This document shows, piece after piece, positions 10,473-21,608 of a stretch of 24,015 nucleotides of DNA. Both the position numbers and the translations under genes were made by a program. Below the pieces are notes generated by a model that was given only the letters and a program-made list of their open reading frames with translations, made no database searches and had not been told where the DNA came from. Positions within the stretch are counted from its first letter, which is position 1. Every line of letters starts with the position of its first letter. This DNA comes from Stephanodiscus triporus (lineage: Eukaryota; Bacillariophyta; Thalassiosirophyceae; Thalassiosirales; Thalassiosiraceae), in the NCBI GenBank assembly GCA_036939755.1, contig JALLAZ010000554.1:1-24015 (forward strand), in the 5' to 3' direction.

Positions 10473-10971
10473 ATACGCAATTAAATATCTTAAGATTAAA
10501 CTCAAAACACGGATAATTCACTAGACCCCCCGACAACCTGTTTTCCCGCAACGTCAAGTGTGCATCATTCTTTGATTTTTATCTCTATTGGTTTTAATCT
10601 AAAAGTGTCCAAGACAAGACTACCCCCTCTCCATTGCTCATCATAATTAATCTGCCTATTCTGAGGTTCATCACAAGCTATTGCAAGAGGGGCGGGGGTT
10701 TTCCTTTCGTATAATATGAATCATTAAGTTTATTGCATTCTTTCACTAAGGCCATTATATCCATCCACTACGCGTGCACATGCCTCTCGTGATTGATTGT
10801 ACTTGATTGATTGTACGATCCGCGTTGACGTCGTATCTCAGTCATTGAACGTTTCCACCTCGACGGCCAAGTAAATGCCATGGAAATCGATCCACCTCGA
10901 ATAGTGGCTAGTTGTTTGCTACGGCGATCTGGTAGAGGATCCTGAATATTCTCCCCCGCCCCACATCCCTT
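10473..10971. other. Intergenic between convergent ankyrin and RPB3 genes
   Basis: AT-rich 3' flanks. A 13-nt unit, TGATTGATTGTAC, occurs twice in direct orientation at 10790-10802 and 10804-10816. A segment at 10852-10892 resembles the 3' end of the RPB3 coding region at 10985-11020 (shared TTCCACCTCG, GCCAAGTAA and AATCGATCC blocks), suggesting a small local duplication. No gene or structured RNA seen. Confidence 0.5.
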
Positions 10972-12224
10972 TTATTTTAAGCCATTTTCCACCTCGGATG
11001 CCAAGTAATTCAATCGATCCTTGAGCACCCTCAGCGAGCTAAGCAGAATGTCCTCCGCGTCCATCGCCCCCGTGCTCTCCACCGAGAACACGAACCTGTC
11101 GGTACTCTGAACGACGCTCACGAAGTCCTCGTCCTCCGGCCGCTTTTTCATCGCCTCCTGCGTCGTCTTCAGGTCCTCCGTGAACGTCGCCATCTCGTAC
11201 GCGTTCTCGGCAGGGACGAGATTTCCCGTGGCCTCGTCCAATTCTAATATCCTGTCAGGACACGCATCCACGAGCTCCTGCTTCTGCTCCATCGTTAGCA
11301 TGCCGCACGCCTCCGCGTTGATCGTGATTATCGGCCAGAAGCGGTAGGTGGCGACGGCGACGGGGCACCACTTGGCGTGCTCTTTCGATATGCCCATGCG
11401 AGCGAATGCCTTCAATTTCAAGTGCTGGCCTGGACCGAGCTTCACGATGGATATGCCTTCGTCGTGGGATTCGTCCTGCTCCTCCTCGTTGAGGAAGTGG
11501 GCAGGCGCGACTAGCGGGTTGTTGGACTTCTGGTATATATGATGTGTACGTCAAAAAAAATGGATCAGCGAAATAGCTTGCCACGACATGTATATGACAC
11601 GGCGAACATCAAAACGAGTTGCAGAAACGCACCAAGTCTGTACTGGTCACCGTCAATGGCAAATCGCGCTCCTGTTCAGGCCTCGTTTGGTTCACCCTGT
11701 CGAAATTGACGTCCAGCTCGAACTCGACACTGCATCGGGGACATCTATCGTAGCAAACACACTCCCTGTGCGGCAGGAAGGCCTGATGACAGTCTCCTCC
11801 CCTATCGACGCGAAGATTTTTCGTGATGTTATGTCCCAAGGGTTGTTCGTGCGTGTGCGTGCGCGTGGGGGGGGGAAGGGGTTGCAACACGAGTAAATAT
11901 CAGTTAGTGACTGCATCATCACGAAAGAAAAAAAAAAAAAGAGAAAAAGGGAGCTCCAATCCGAGCCGACGGAACTCGCCTCATGCTCCCCTCCGGCGTG
12001 AACCTGATCGGTATCAGCCCCAGTCTATGAGCGATGTACTCGTCGTTGAGCACGCTCGAATTCTCGTGATACTCGACAAGGTCGATGGCCAGCGTCGGGA
12101 CCTCGGCGATCATGATCCGACGTATCGCGTTGGCCATGCTCGTGTCGGTTTCTGACAGTATGAAGGATATGAAATGGGGCGCGACGGAGAGCACTTCCAC
12201 CTTGGGAAAGCGCTGCTGGGGCAT
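10972..12224 (-). CDS. RPB3: RNA polymerase II subunit RPB3, three exons
   Basis: In transcript order the exons are 12224-11976, 11782-11633 and 11529-10972, giving 318 residues, close to the plant protein. All junctions are phase 0: intron 1 (193 nt, GTTCCG...TCAG) and intron 2 (103 nt, GTGCGT...CCAG). RPB3 is the alpha-like subunit that pairs with RPB11 to nucleate Pol II assembly in the nucleus. Exon 1 carries the alpha-like dimerisation core (SETDTSMANAIRRIMIAEVP, YIAHRLGLIPI). Exon 2 carries the zinc loop CVCYDRCPRC (CxCx3Cx2C, residues 91-100) followed by SVEFELDV. Exon 3 has VKLGPGQHLKLKA and GISKEHAKWCPVA, then the second dimerisation strand FVFSVESTGAM and a C-terminal helix. The zinc-loop spacing matches RPB3 and not the polymerase I/III counterpart. 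The acceptor of exon 2 is my choice among nearby AGs, favoured because it keeps HREC before the zinc loop. Confidence 0.9.
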
Positions 12225-12752
12225 GATTGGGGAGGGACGATCACGACGTGTCTATGGATATTTCTTCTCCCGCGGAATATATTTTATTGAAGTTTTTTTT
12301 TTACGAACGACCCAAATAATGATGTGTTGCGACGTACGAGTTGTGTTGGACGAGGATAGTACTTGGGACGGTTTACGCAACAGCTGAACCTCTATGGTAG
12401 CAATAATGTCGAGGAGATCGGAGATGGTGGACCACGCTAAGATGACCGATGACTTTCGCCGCCGCCTGCGAGATAGGATAGGGTGGGTCCAAGTCAGGAG
12501 GAGGATAAGTGTAGGTATGGTAGATACCAAATGCGCACATCACAGGCAGTAGTACCATACCACTTAAGAGAGAAGAGAGAGCGAGAGAGAGGCACAGAGT
12601 TTGTTTCGACGGACAGGCGAAGTCTACTTACTTACTCCTACTTTCGTACTATCGTACCCTATCGTACTCCTAAGTAAGTCTGTACTTGAATCAACCCGAC
12701 CGTGTCACAATTTCCATCGAGAGTTCACCATAATTGCGAGGCAACGTTCAGC
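12225..12752. promoter_or_regulatory. Divergent promoter region of RPB3 and the lumenal protein gene
   Basis: This 528-nt gap separates two genes transcribed outward. It contains an AT-rich patch at about 12271-12282 near the RPB3 side, a GA-rich purine tract at about 12567-12600, and three TCGTAC hexamers at 12644, 12652 and 12662, spaced 8 and 10 nt. These lie about 90-110 nt before the lumenal protein's ATG. One GTACGA, the reverse complement, lies near 12335. No RNA gene seen. Confidence 0.5.
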
Positions 12753-13935
12753 ATGATCCAGCCATCCATCGCCCTGGCCCTGACGATCGCGTCGTCGGCG
12801 TCTCCCCTCGCCGTGCAAGCATACCACGCGCCGGCGACGAGGTTGCACATGACCGCTCGCTCGCCATCGTTTCCGTCCGCCATGGACCCGATCGTCCCGT
12901 CATCGTCAACGTCTTCTACGGCGCCGGCGGCATCGCGCAGAAGATTCGTGTCGACGGGCGTCGCGTTTGCGCTCGGCGGCGCCACCGCCTCCCTGACGGG
13001 CGTTGGCGCGGGATATCTCGCGAATGGCAACGGCGGTAACGGCAATCTCAGCGCGGGGGGCGTCGCGAACGCCGTCGGTCCCATCAAGATAAACATAATC
13101 AATCCCACCTACACGGCGTCGCCGTGTCCTAAGGACAAGCCCATACCGGGCGAGAAGGCCATGAAGGGCATGAGAGGACTGTGCGTGCGGGTGAAGGCGG
13201 AGCTGGCCGAGAACTCTCCGAAGGTACGTACGTGCACGCGCCAAGTTGCGGTCCGAGTCCATCATCTCACTTGAATCGAAATATCCAATTTTGCATGCGA
13301 TTATAATATTGTACATCCTTCGTCGAAAAACGCCCGCACGTAAATATCATTCGTCAATGTCGTTAACTCGAATGAATGACGAAAAAAATATATATATATC
13401 CATCATCAGGAGTTGGACAAGGCCGGAGTTTACGGGTACGTCGACGACGAGCTGACGTCCGAGTCGGTCCTGGCGAACAATCCCGACGGCGGCACCGACG
13501 CCGGACAGTTTGCCATCATCCCGTCGATTTCCACTACCGACAAGAAGGTCGAATTCGAATTCATAGCCGCCGTGCCGATGGAGAAGGACGTGTCGCAGTT
13601 CGAGAACGGGATAGGACCGCTGCGGTTCAAGTCGCTGAGGGTCATCAGTTTCCCCGGGGGTCAGCGTGAGTTCATCCCTTTGTATTCGTTGTATTCGAGG
13701 CGTATCATTGTTACCGTGTGCCTTGGAGAGAGAGAGAGTTCTTGACATTGCAACCTCATCATATACCTTTGTGGGTGAAACGCGCGCACTCACACACAAT
13801 CCAGAATTCGGCGCGATCAGTCCCTGCGAAATGAATGAGTTCAGCGAGGAGTGCGAGGCGTGGGAGGCGGAGAACGGACCCTACGAGAAGGGCGAATACA
13901 TGGTAAAGAGCAATTCCAGGACCAAGGGTCGCTAG
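12753..13935 (+). CDS. Predicted thylakoid-lumen protein with Tat signal, unrecognised family, three exons
   Basis: Exons 12753-13223, 13410-13665 and 13805-13935 give 285 residues. Intron 1 (186 nt, GTACGT...TCAG) is phase 0; intron 2 (139 nt, GTGAGT...CCAG) is phase 1 and restores GGQQFGAISPCEMNEF across the join. The ATG at 12753 is chosen because it begins a clean signal peptide (to about residue 23) ending VQA-YHAP, an ASAFAP-like plastid junction. At residues 61-80 lies SRRRFVSTGVAFALGGATAS, a twin-arginine plus hydrophobic stretch of the kind used by the thylakoid Tat pathway. Together they predict delivery to the thylakoid lumen. The mature domain (about 100-285) is soluble, with a conserved-looking CPKDKPIPGEKAMKGMRGLCVRV segment's Cys pair, an ANNPDGGTDAGQFA motif, GIGPLRFKSLRVISFPGGQ and a charged C-terminus. 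I do not recognise the family. Possible roles include photosystem assembly or maintenance, but nothing here shows it. Confidence 0.8.
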
Positions 13936-14183
13936 AGAAGGCGAGAGAATGCGGGGGATGATGACGATATTTGCGGTAGTATTGACATGACGGGTCCTAT
14001 TGTAGTATGTGATATTTTGATTTGACACAAAGCAGTAGAATCGACTCGAGAGTTTAGGTTAATTCTATTTCTGAAAACAAACAATAAATGAAATGCATCG
14101 TCGACGAGATGTCGATTGCAAACTGGAGGCACCCAGACGAGTAAAATGACCGAAATACCTTAAGACTAAGCATATCACTGACA

Positions 14184-17100
14184 TCACTTCCCTTCATTTG
14201 ACTCTGCAGCTATTTCCATATGAATTTGTGTCTGAGTTGGATAAAACATGTTACTGTAGACCTTCCCGCTCACGTCAAAGACGACAGCAATCGTAGGAAT
14301 CAATATCGAAACTATCCATGTCATTGACCTCATATTCAGAACATGCACGGAAGCGGAAACGAAGTTGAAGAATGATCCAACCTGCGGACCTCCTGTACCA
14401 ATCAACTGTGGCGCGAAAAGGGAAAGCATTTTGGCATACGTTAGTGTTTCCAACTTACTCAACTGTCAGAGGATACGGTGGCACTCACTCCATACACGTA
14501 CAGAAAGCAAATATAAAACAAAATAGAGAACCATGAAACACCGACCCAGCTATAAGCTATACGACTTATCCACCCTTCACCCTTTCCGCGCTTACAAGCG
14601 AAAGTGGGAAAGTCCCCCCAGACAAGCGAGCGTGTTTCCAATAAAGCCTGAATGTAGAGCAAAAGAACCTTTCAGCAGAAAGGTCATGAATTAAAAAACG
14701 AGATATGATTGATTGTCGTTCCTCACCTTGAAGGTAACCACATATATAAGTTGGGAATAAATAGTAGTTCCAAATACTTGTAAATCACCCCCTTCACCAT
14801 CACCTGGGACATCCCTGCCCCAATTCCCCATCAATCCAAGGAAAGCAGACGAGACGCCACCGCCAAGGCTCAGAATTGGAGCAGACAAATAATATATTGT
14901 GAATGTATGAATGAAAGTTAGTACAACCCAACGGATAGTCATACGAAGCGTAATGAATTCATTGTTTTGGCTTGACGAGTACACTTCTGGATTGCGCAGA
15001 ACGTAGTCCCTTGGTATGTCCCGATCAAAAACAGCCATAAATATAATTGGAACAGTCCCCCCAACAAAGTTGAACACCGAAGTAACCCAAGGGTCAAAAA
15101 GCATCGTTCCGCTGTAAAGACACTTTCCCGTGAATATCATCAAAATCCCAACCAGTGCGGTATTCTTGTAGAAGAAATAAAGAATAGCTTTGCTCATCCT
15201 CATGAAGTTCCAACGTCCGTGGATGAGCAACAGAGGCTCCAAGTATCGAAATTGAGCAATGGCGAAATCAGAAGAGTTGACAGCCTGTTGTCCTTCCAAT
15301 CCCGAAATGCCAATTCCAATATGTGCCTCTTGGATCATACCGACGTCATTTGCTCCATCCCCAATAGCAAGGGTTGTAGGTGTGGGTGAGACATACTTCC
15401 GGACCATTTTGAGGAGAAGGGCTTTCTGAATCGGGCTTACCCGACAAGCGATGACGGAATCGCTGCAACTAGCCACGGCGAAAAGCATCTCTTCCAAAAC
15501 TGGGTCGCCAAGGATATGTTTCAACGCAGCTCCTTCTACAACAAGTCCTCTCTTTACTGAGCTAACGTCGAAATGGCTTTTGCTATTTGGAGGAGGAGAC
15601 ATTGTCCCGACCATGGACTCAATCTCTTTCTTGCCTATCTGCTCCTTTTTGTCGAGAGATAGGGCTTCCTTGTATTCATTTCTCAGATGTTTCGTTAACT
15701 TTCCATGTCTGACATCTTTATCCACTGCAAACAACTTTTCGAACACAGTTCTCTTGCGCTTATCGAAATTGGTATTTTCCTGAGAAGGCCTATAACTCTG
15801 CATCGAGAGTGATTCTTCGTTGAACGCATCTCGATTGCTGGTAGACAGTTTGGTGAGGGCTAGCTTTTGAACTCTTGACAACTCTGTCATTTTACTCTCG
15901 CTCTGGCGCCGAACCTTCAATGATTCTCTTGCTGATTTGGCGCGCTCAAACACGCCAGGTGGATCATCTGATACAATCGAAACAAGGTCATTGTGATCGC
16001 TATTTGGGTCCGCCCAGAAGTTTTCAATTATGCTTTGAGCAAGCTCGCGTACTTTCCTGCGTTGGACGCGGGGATCGGCTTTCCTCTTCGCGGCCTCGAT
16101 CTCTTCGTTTAGGTCTTCCATGTGATCTGCAAAGCTTTCTTTCGAGAGCATCAGTCTCTTGATTCCAGTCAAATAAATGCGACGCCATTCAAGCCAAATT
16201 TTCCTCCTAATATCGCCCACTATGGACAGGCAATTCAGTATCGACTTAAACGAGAACCCCTTTTTTGCATCAAGAGAGGAAAGCTGGTAGTCGGGTAAAT
16301 TTCCAATTTTGATGTGTCTCATGAGCTCCATAGCAACAAGCGCTTTCACATTCTCGGGAGGGCCATCGACCACTTCCGTCAAGTGCATTTTGGAAGTCAA
16401 AACTTTCGTGGAGTACCCAATTTCGATGGCCGTCTCTCTCTTGTCGCCAGTGAGGACCCACAACTTGATTCCTGCCTTTTCAAGTTTGGCAATAGTTTCA
16501 GGCACTCCATCTTGAAGTTTGTCCTCTATCGCAGTTGCACCGACTATGTGCAAGTCTTTTTCAATTTCTCCTGCCACAGCTGTAAGCTCCATATCCCTGT
16601 TCTCGATCGATGTTGCCGCTTTCTTATACTTCGCAAGCCACTTTTCTGCACCCTCGTCCGAGAGAATTCTGACTCCAAGAACTAACGTTCGCAATCCTTC
16701 TGATGCAAATTCTGAAGATGAGCAATTGCGTTAGAGTGCGTCATTTTATCATAAGAAACATTAAATGGCACTCACGACAGAACAAACTTACCACCCAAGT
16801 GTGCTTGAAGGCCGAGCAGAGAATCAAGCTCCGAGTTGTCTGCATCCGACTCCGGTTTGACCTTAGGTCTTTTGTCGTTTTTATCAACAATGCTATCCAA
16901 CATTCGCGTGCCTCCACAGACCGCTTCCGTCAGCATCGATGAATCTGCCCCCTTGCAAAAAAGCATATGCACCGATCCAAGTTCCGGGGGAGACCGAACA
17001 AGCACAGACATACGTTTCCGGTCCGAATCAAACTTGTTTATGGCAAGGATCGGCCACGTCTCAATCCGAGGGGTAACGCCATCATCAACTGTTTTAACTT

Positions 17101-19582
17101 GCGTGCGAGAGTACTTCAACGATGCTCCAGCTGGAGAGGCTGTTTTCGCAGCGATAATTTTGGCTGACAATGAACCGTCCTTCAACCCCTTCACAATTTC
17201 CTTCTCTTCGAGCAAAGATGGGCATGGGCAAGATATTTGAACGCCAGAGGAGTTTCGTCCAATCAGCTGAAACCCATATTGTTTGCTTGCTGCTGAAACC
17301 AGAGCGCCTTCGTCGGGACTCTCCGCCTGATATGCACACCCCGCAGGAGCCCCGTCCTCCTCATTCTTCTTCTTGTTGTTATTCATTGCTTTCTCCGAAA
17401 TCCCAGAATCCTGCGAGCCTCCCGTGTCAAGTCTTCGTCTAGACTTTGCACCCGTTTTTTTCGAATCGTACTGCTCGGACAAGGGAACTACTTGATCTTT
17501 CTCCACCACAACAGTGTGGCAAATGCTCATCACGCGAAGAAACATTTCTGCATTGAACGTCAGTTTGTCTCCAAGGCCAGCAAGTGCATCTGGGATAAAA
17601 GATAGACATGACGCCGAACCTGAATCAGCGAGGAGATGTTTCAAAGGATGAACTGTATCTGAGAACTTGTCTTCGTCATTACTAGGGATGCTCTCAAGCT
17701 GTGGCGCAGCTTTAGCTAATGGCATCCCAAAAACATGGCCGTCGACTGAACATCGTTTGAACTCCATTATATTGCAAGTCAGGGTGCCCGTCTTATCGGA
17801 AAAGATATACTCAACCAGTCCAAGATCTGTGACGATGGTACTTCGCGCAACCGCAGGGGTGTCCGATTCCTTGTGATACATGTGAAGATCCCAGCCAACG
17901 TACATCATCATCATGATCGTGATGATCTCCACTGAAACATAAAGAGCGAGCGGGACGAAGTTACTCAGCAAGGTAATGAACATGAGGGTGTTCTGGATAA
18001 AGTTCTGACTCTTGGTCGCCCACTGCGGATTTCCGATGCCTGAGGTTTCAACCAAATTGAAGTATGGCCAGGTCTCTGACGGATCAGTACTGTACCCTGC
18101 GTACCACAACTGATGAAAAGATTGTTGGTTCGCATAGACAGCAATGACTCCCAATGAACAAACGCAAACGATCATAATGAACAAGACCAAGAACACTGTG
18201 CGATTGATGAGTACGTCCATTTGGCTGAATTTCGATGGAGTGGCAACAGAGTTCATGACGAGTTTGGTATCAGCCCCTGTAAAACACGCTAGACCAATGA
18301 CCCATTCCGTATTCCTCAAAACAGCGCCGCGGAGCAGAATATTCTCGACATTGAGAGGCACATGAACGCTGCAGCCGCCTTCTAAGTCGGGTGGAAAGGT
18401 CAGTTTACCACTGTAGTTGTTGACGTGAGTGTTCGGTGGTTCAGAAGTCAAGGAGGCGATGTAGGTAACGCTTTCTCCTACTTTAGGGAGAGATCTTCGA
18501 CGTTTGGCCTCAACATGTGTGACACTTTCAAGGAAGAGTTGTAAGCCTTTGCGCTTACTTGAAATGTTTCCTCCAATGATTGGTCCTTCATCAGCATTTG
18601 CAGGGTTGGCCAACGCAGAGACACCATCTGGATGGCCGAGAAGTGACATGTTCACAACCCTTTCAACGGCCTGCTTGATTGATTCAGATCCATGGGACTC
18701 TGAATCTGCTTTTTCATTTTCATCTAAGGACATTCCGTGGAGTCCATGATTCAGTGGCATGTGAGGGCTGTTGCGCAGCTTCAAATTCGTTTCGCCGTCA
18801 ATGGAGCTCGTTTCAATGTACGCATTCCCGCCCTCATTGGCGCTCGCCAACAAAATCAAATCAGCTGGAATCATCTCACGATTGCGCACTATGACCAAGT
18901 CGCCCGAGCGGATATTCATCCGAAAGATTGACTCGAAGGAAATGGGAATTTCATTTCCAGCAACTCTAACCTTGAGGTCATGTCCGTCATTGAGACGGGG
19001 ATCCCTCTTAGTTCTCTTCTTCTGCCCCCTCGTTGCTTTATGGTCCAATGTATCTGCTCGTCGCAACACCACACACGGATGGCGGTTTGTGGTGTTATCA
19101 CTGCGATGACGTTTGAGATCGGTGTAGGCTTCCTGCAACAGTGAGACCGAAACAACAAGCGCGAGGGGACCCAGCGTGGTCCATGGCGTGACTGACGTGT
19201 AGAACAGAGGGGTGTAATACCCCAAGAACATAAGGAAGCCGATGCAAAGGAAATAGATATTTCCATTCCTTCGAAACTGATCTCGAATGGCCTGGGCAGG
19301 AGATGGTCGTGAGAAGAGTGTGGTAAAAAATAAAAAAATCACTTGGTTAGGAAAGGGCAGTAAATGAAAGCTCGGATTGAGGCAAAAATCTCCTTGTATT
19401 CAGTCCCCCGTAACGACTGCAAACGAAAATTCCACACGCACCAATGGAAAAAATGAAAGCAGCGTGAACCTGGATGTCGTGATACTATTATCGGCAAAGG
19501 GAGGGTTGCACTCTGGTTGGCCGAGGTCGATGATTCGCTGCTCCTCCACTCCCGCTCCCGGATTTCTCTTTCTCGGCGCCAT
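14184..19582 (-). CDS. P4-type ATPase (phospholipid flippase), five exons
   Basis: Exons in transcript order: 19582-19442, 19291-16792, 16711-14727, 14647-14489 and 14405-14184. The introns are 150, 80, 79 and 83 nt, all GT-AG, giving 1668 residues. P4-ATPases move phospholipids from the outer to the cytosolic membrane leaflet, usually with a CDC50 partner. Seen in order: N-terminal ITTSRFTLLSFFPL then FRRNGNIYFL; the actuator motif DGETNL near 212; the phosphorylation site DKTGTLT with Asp near 546; nucleotide-domain motifs (YQAESPDEGALV, CKGADSSM); EGLRTLV near 884; TGDKRETA near 968; CRVSPIQKA; DGANDVGMIQ near 1332; then the remaining membrane helices and a PTQTQIHMEI tail. The family is usually 1100-1350 residues. 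Most of the excess is a charged Lys/Arg/Glu/Ser insert at about 990-1265, inside the P domain, plus insertions in the actuator and nucleotide domains. All key residues are intact, so it is probably functional. Confidence 0.93.
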
Positions 19583-19918
19583 GGCGGTGCGGTGTGCACC
19601 GATTCAATCGCCTTTCGCACTTGCTTGAGGATATGGCCCACTTTCTGCTCCAAACAACAGGCTTATGGGCTTATCTCTCTCGGCAAGCGTCGAGAAGCTC
19701 GAGTCTTTGGCCGGCTTATTACGGCAGCCGCACGTCCAAGAAGGAAGACCGACGGATAGATTTATTTTGCTTCAAGTAAGTCGCGGCAGTAGGCAGTCAG
19801 TGCCGCAACCTCGCAAACGATTTGTGCGCAGAGAAAGCTGGTCCTGGTGTGAGCTTCTAACTCACCCTCGACTTTTCTACGGGGATGTATGTACGCGGTA
19901 TCCTCGGTATCCACGAAC
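19583..19918. other. Intergenic upstream of the P4-ATPase
   Basis: This 336-nt gap holds the flippase promoter on the minus strand and the 3' flank of the aldehyde dehydrogenase remnant. Short similar segments such as GGCTTAT recur near 19660-19720. I see no TATA box, gene or structured RNA. Confidence 0.35.
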
Positions 19919-20773
19919 TTAGCACAAACCCAATCCTTCGCGCCTGGACTGAAAGAATCCACTTAAGTACGAATTCATTCCCCTCGATCCCATCACGAGA
20001 GCTATCAAGTGACTACCCTCGTTATGGGCTTCAGTCGGTCCAACGCAAACAAACTTCACCGTGCAGTGACATGCAAACAGCTTCAGATAGTTGCACGGAC
20101 GTTCTTCGATAATGGCGGAAGAAATCGAAGCCGTGCTTGCGAGAGGAGGCATCCATGCCCGACATGCCCAAGCCCCTGAAAGGCAGGTTGTAATTTGCAC
20201 AGACTTTTTTGGCACCTCGTTGATCGAACACCAGGAGTCCTGCGTTGTTCTGCCTAGGATTTGCTGCAATGTACGCGACCGGGGGGGAAGATCCGGCATC
20301 AATGAGAAGCGTTTGTTCACAAACATGACGGCCTCGTCGACGCTCGGGATCGTAAAGACAGTGAGAACGTGGTCGAACAACCCCTCCTTCGCACACCACG
20401 AATCGTCACTTAACTGTGCGTTCCCGAACAAATACTTCGCACTTCGAATCGATAAGGGTAAAGACCCGTTCATCTTCAGGAGCAACAGCATCTTTTTGAA
20501 GTCCCCGTGTCCACGTCCGCCGCCACTAAGCCCATCGTTTGCGTAGCTTGAAGGGTACACCTCGTCCATGGCCTTGCACAGCTCGTCGACAAAATTCTCC
20601 CTCACGCTCTCCTTAACGAATACATGATATGGCAAGCAGTGTGGGCGGGCCAACAGGTAGTTTGGGCGTGTGGGCGCCATTGACTGGGGATTTGTCACGA
20701 AGATAATAGTCATCATTCCCCGCACACGGCTCAGGACATTATTAGGAGCCTTTGTCGAATTTTCGTGATCCAA
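19919..20773 (-). pseudogene. Aldehyde dehydrogenase remnant (ALDH3-like C-terminal half)
   Basis: Two minus-strand frames together resemble the C-terminal half of an aldehyde dehydrogenase. The first (from 20773) has PQSMAPTRPNYLLARPH aligned with the region that normally reads GQxC...PDYVL, then ESVRENFVDELCKAMDEVYP and TVFTIPSVDEAVMFVN. The second (about 20330-20031) has NNAGLLVFDQ, NYNLPFRGLGMSGMDASSRKHGFDFFRHY, matching the LPFGGVGxSGMG segment that ends the catalytic domain. At least one frameshift separates them, near 20310. The cofactor-binding half is absent, and no Cys stands where the catalytic one should be. The family oxidises aldehydes with NAD(P)+; this copy cannot. Unspliced introns could explain part of the damage but not the missing first half. 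Confidence 0.65.
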
Positions 20774-21608
20774 GTCATTGATGGCAAACTACTTATGGAT
20801 GACCGATGCAATCATTAAAACAATCATATGAACATTCCTTAAAACGTTTCATCTTGAACGAACTCAAAAAATCCCGGAGTAAATATTCGAGTGAGTGTGA
20901 GTATGGTATGCGTGTCAGTGCTGCAGTGTCACTAAGCCTCAAGTCCGAGCTCCTCGACAGGCTCCAAGGAACGACCCAGGTCCAGACGAGGACGAGGATC
21001 AGAAACAACTCGGCTATGTCCGCGGGAACCTCCGCGCATTGCCCGGCGAGCAGTCGAGGCAGGGCGTAAAGAGCAGCCAGATCGACTTGTATTTTACCTG
21101 GAAGAGGAGGAGGCATAGGAAGCGTCCGGCCACACGATGCACAGGACGGATCAAGCAGGATGCCGATCCAGAGGGGAGCCGACCAACATGCTAGCCGGCG
21201 CTTTCCGCGAAGGCGCCTTGGGGTCCGTCAACTAGGAACATCCGCTGACTACACTGGCATGGCCTCGGTGCGAGAGTAAAAGAGTGTCGTCTTACACGAT
21301 TCCTACTTACCTACACACGTCCTTAGCATTGGTAAATTTGAATGAGGTGATATCGTACTACGTACGGACGACCGAAAAAGTACTATAAATAAAGAGAGCT
21401 TTTCTACGTGCGATATGTACTTAGATCGATAGTAAGCACCAAGTAGATAGGTACGATAGGTGTAGGAAGTACGATATCTAATACTACAGTCTCCAGTACA
21501 ATTGCACAAGGGGAAATATCGAGAGTGTAGGTACGTTAGGTAGTACGATTGCTCATAATATGTTGTTCCCTCGTGCATGCCATTCTCCCTCTCATCTCCT
21601 CTGCCATC
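20774..21608. promoter_or_regulatory. Intergenic with TCGTAC/GTACGA cluster upstream of the COX20-like gene
   Basis: The left part (20774-21300) has one short minus-strand frame (20793-21116) with no recognisable domain, which I do not call a gene. The right part, 21310-21550, is rich in TAC/GTA steps and contains TCGTAC at 21353 and its reverse complement GTACGA at 21451, 21469 and 21543, all within about 260 nt of the ATG at 21609. A TATAAATA sequence lies near 21384, about 225 nt before the ATG. Promoter assignment is inferred from position. Confidence 0.4.

Noticed and set aside
11609..11890. RPB3 exon 2 frame extending upstream to a Met and a Thr/His/Pro-rich segment
   Set aside because: That part is intron 1 sequence with a polypyrimidine run. 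The zinc loop aligns with RPB3 only from the AFLPHREC junction onward.
20793..21116. 107-residue minus-strand frame upstream of the ALDH remnant
   Set aside because: It has one hydrophobic stretch, no family motif, no support from neighbours and no clear splice partner.
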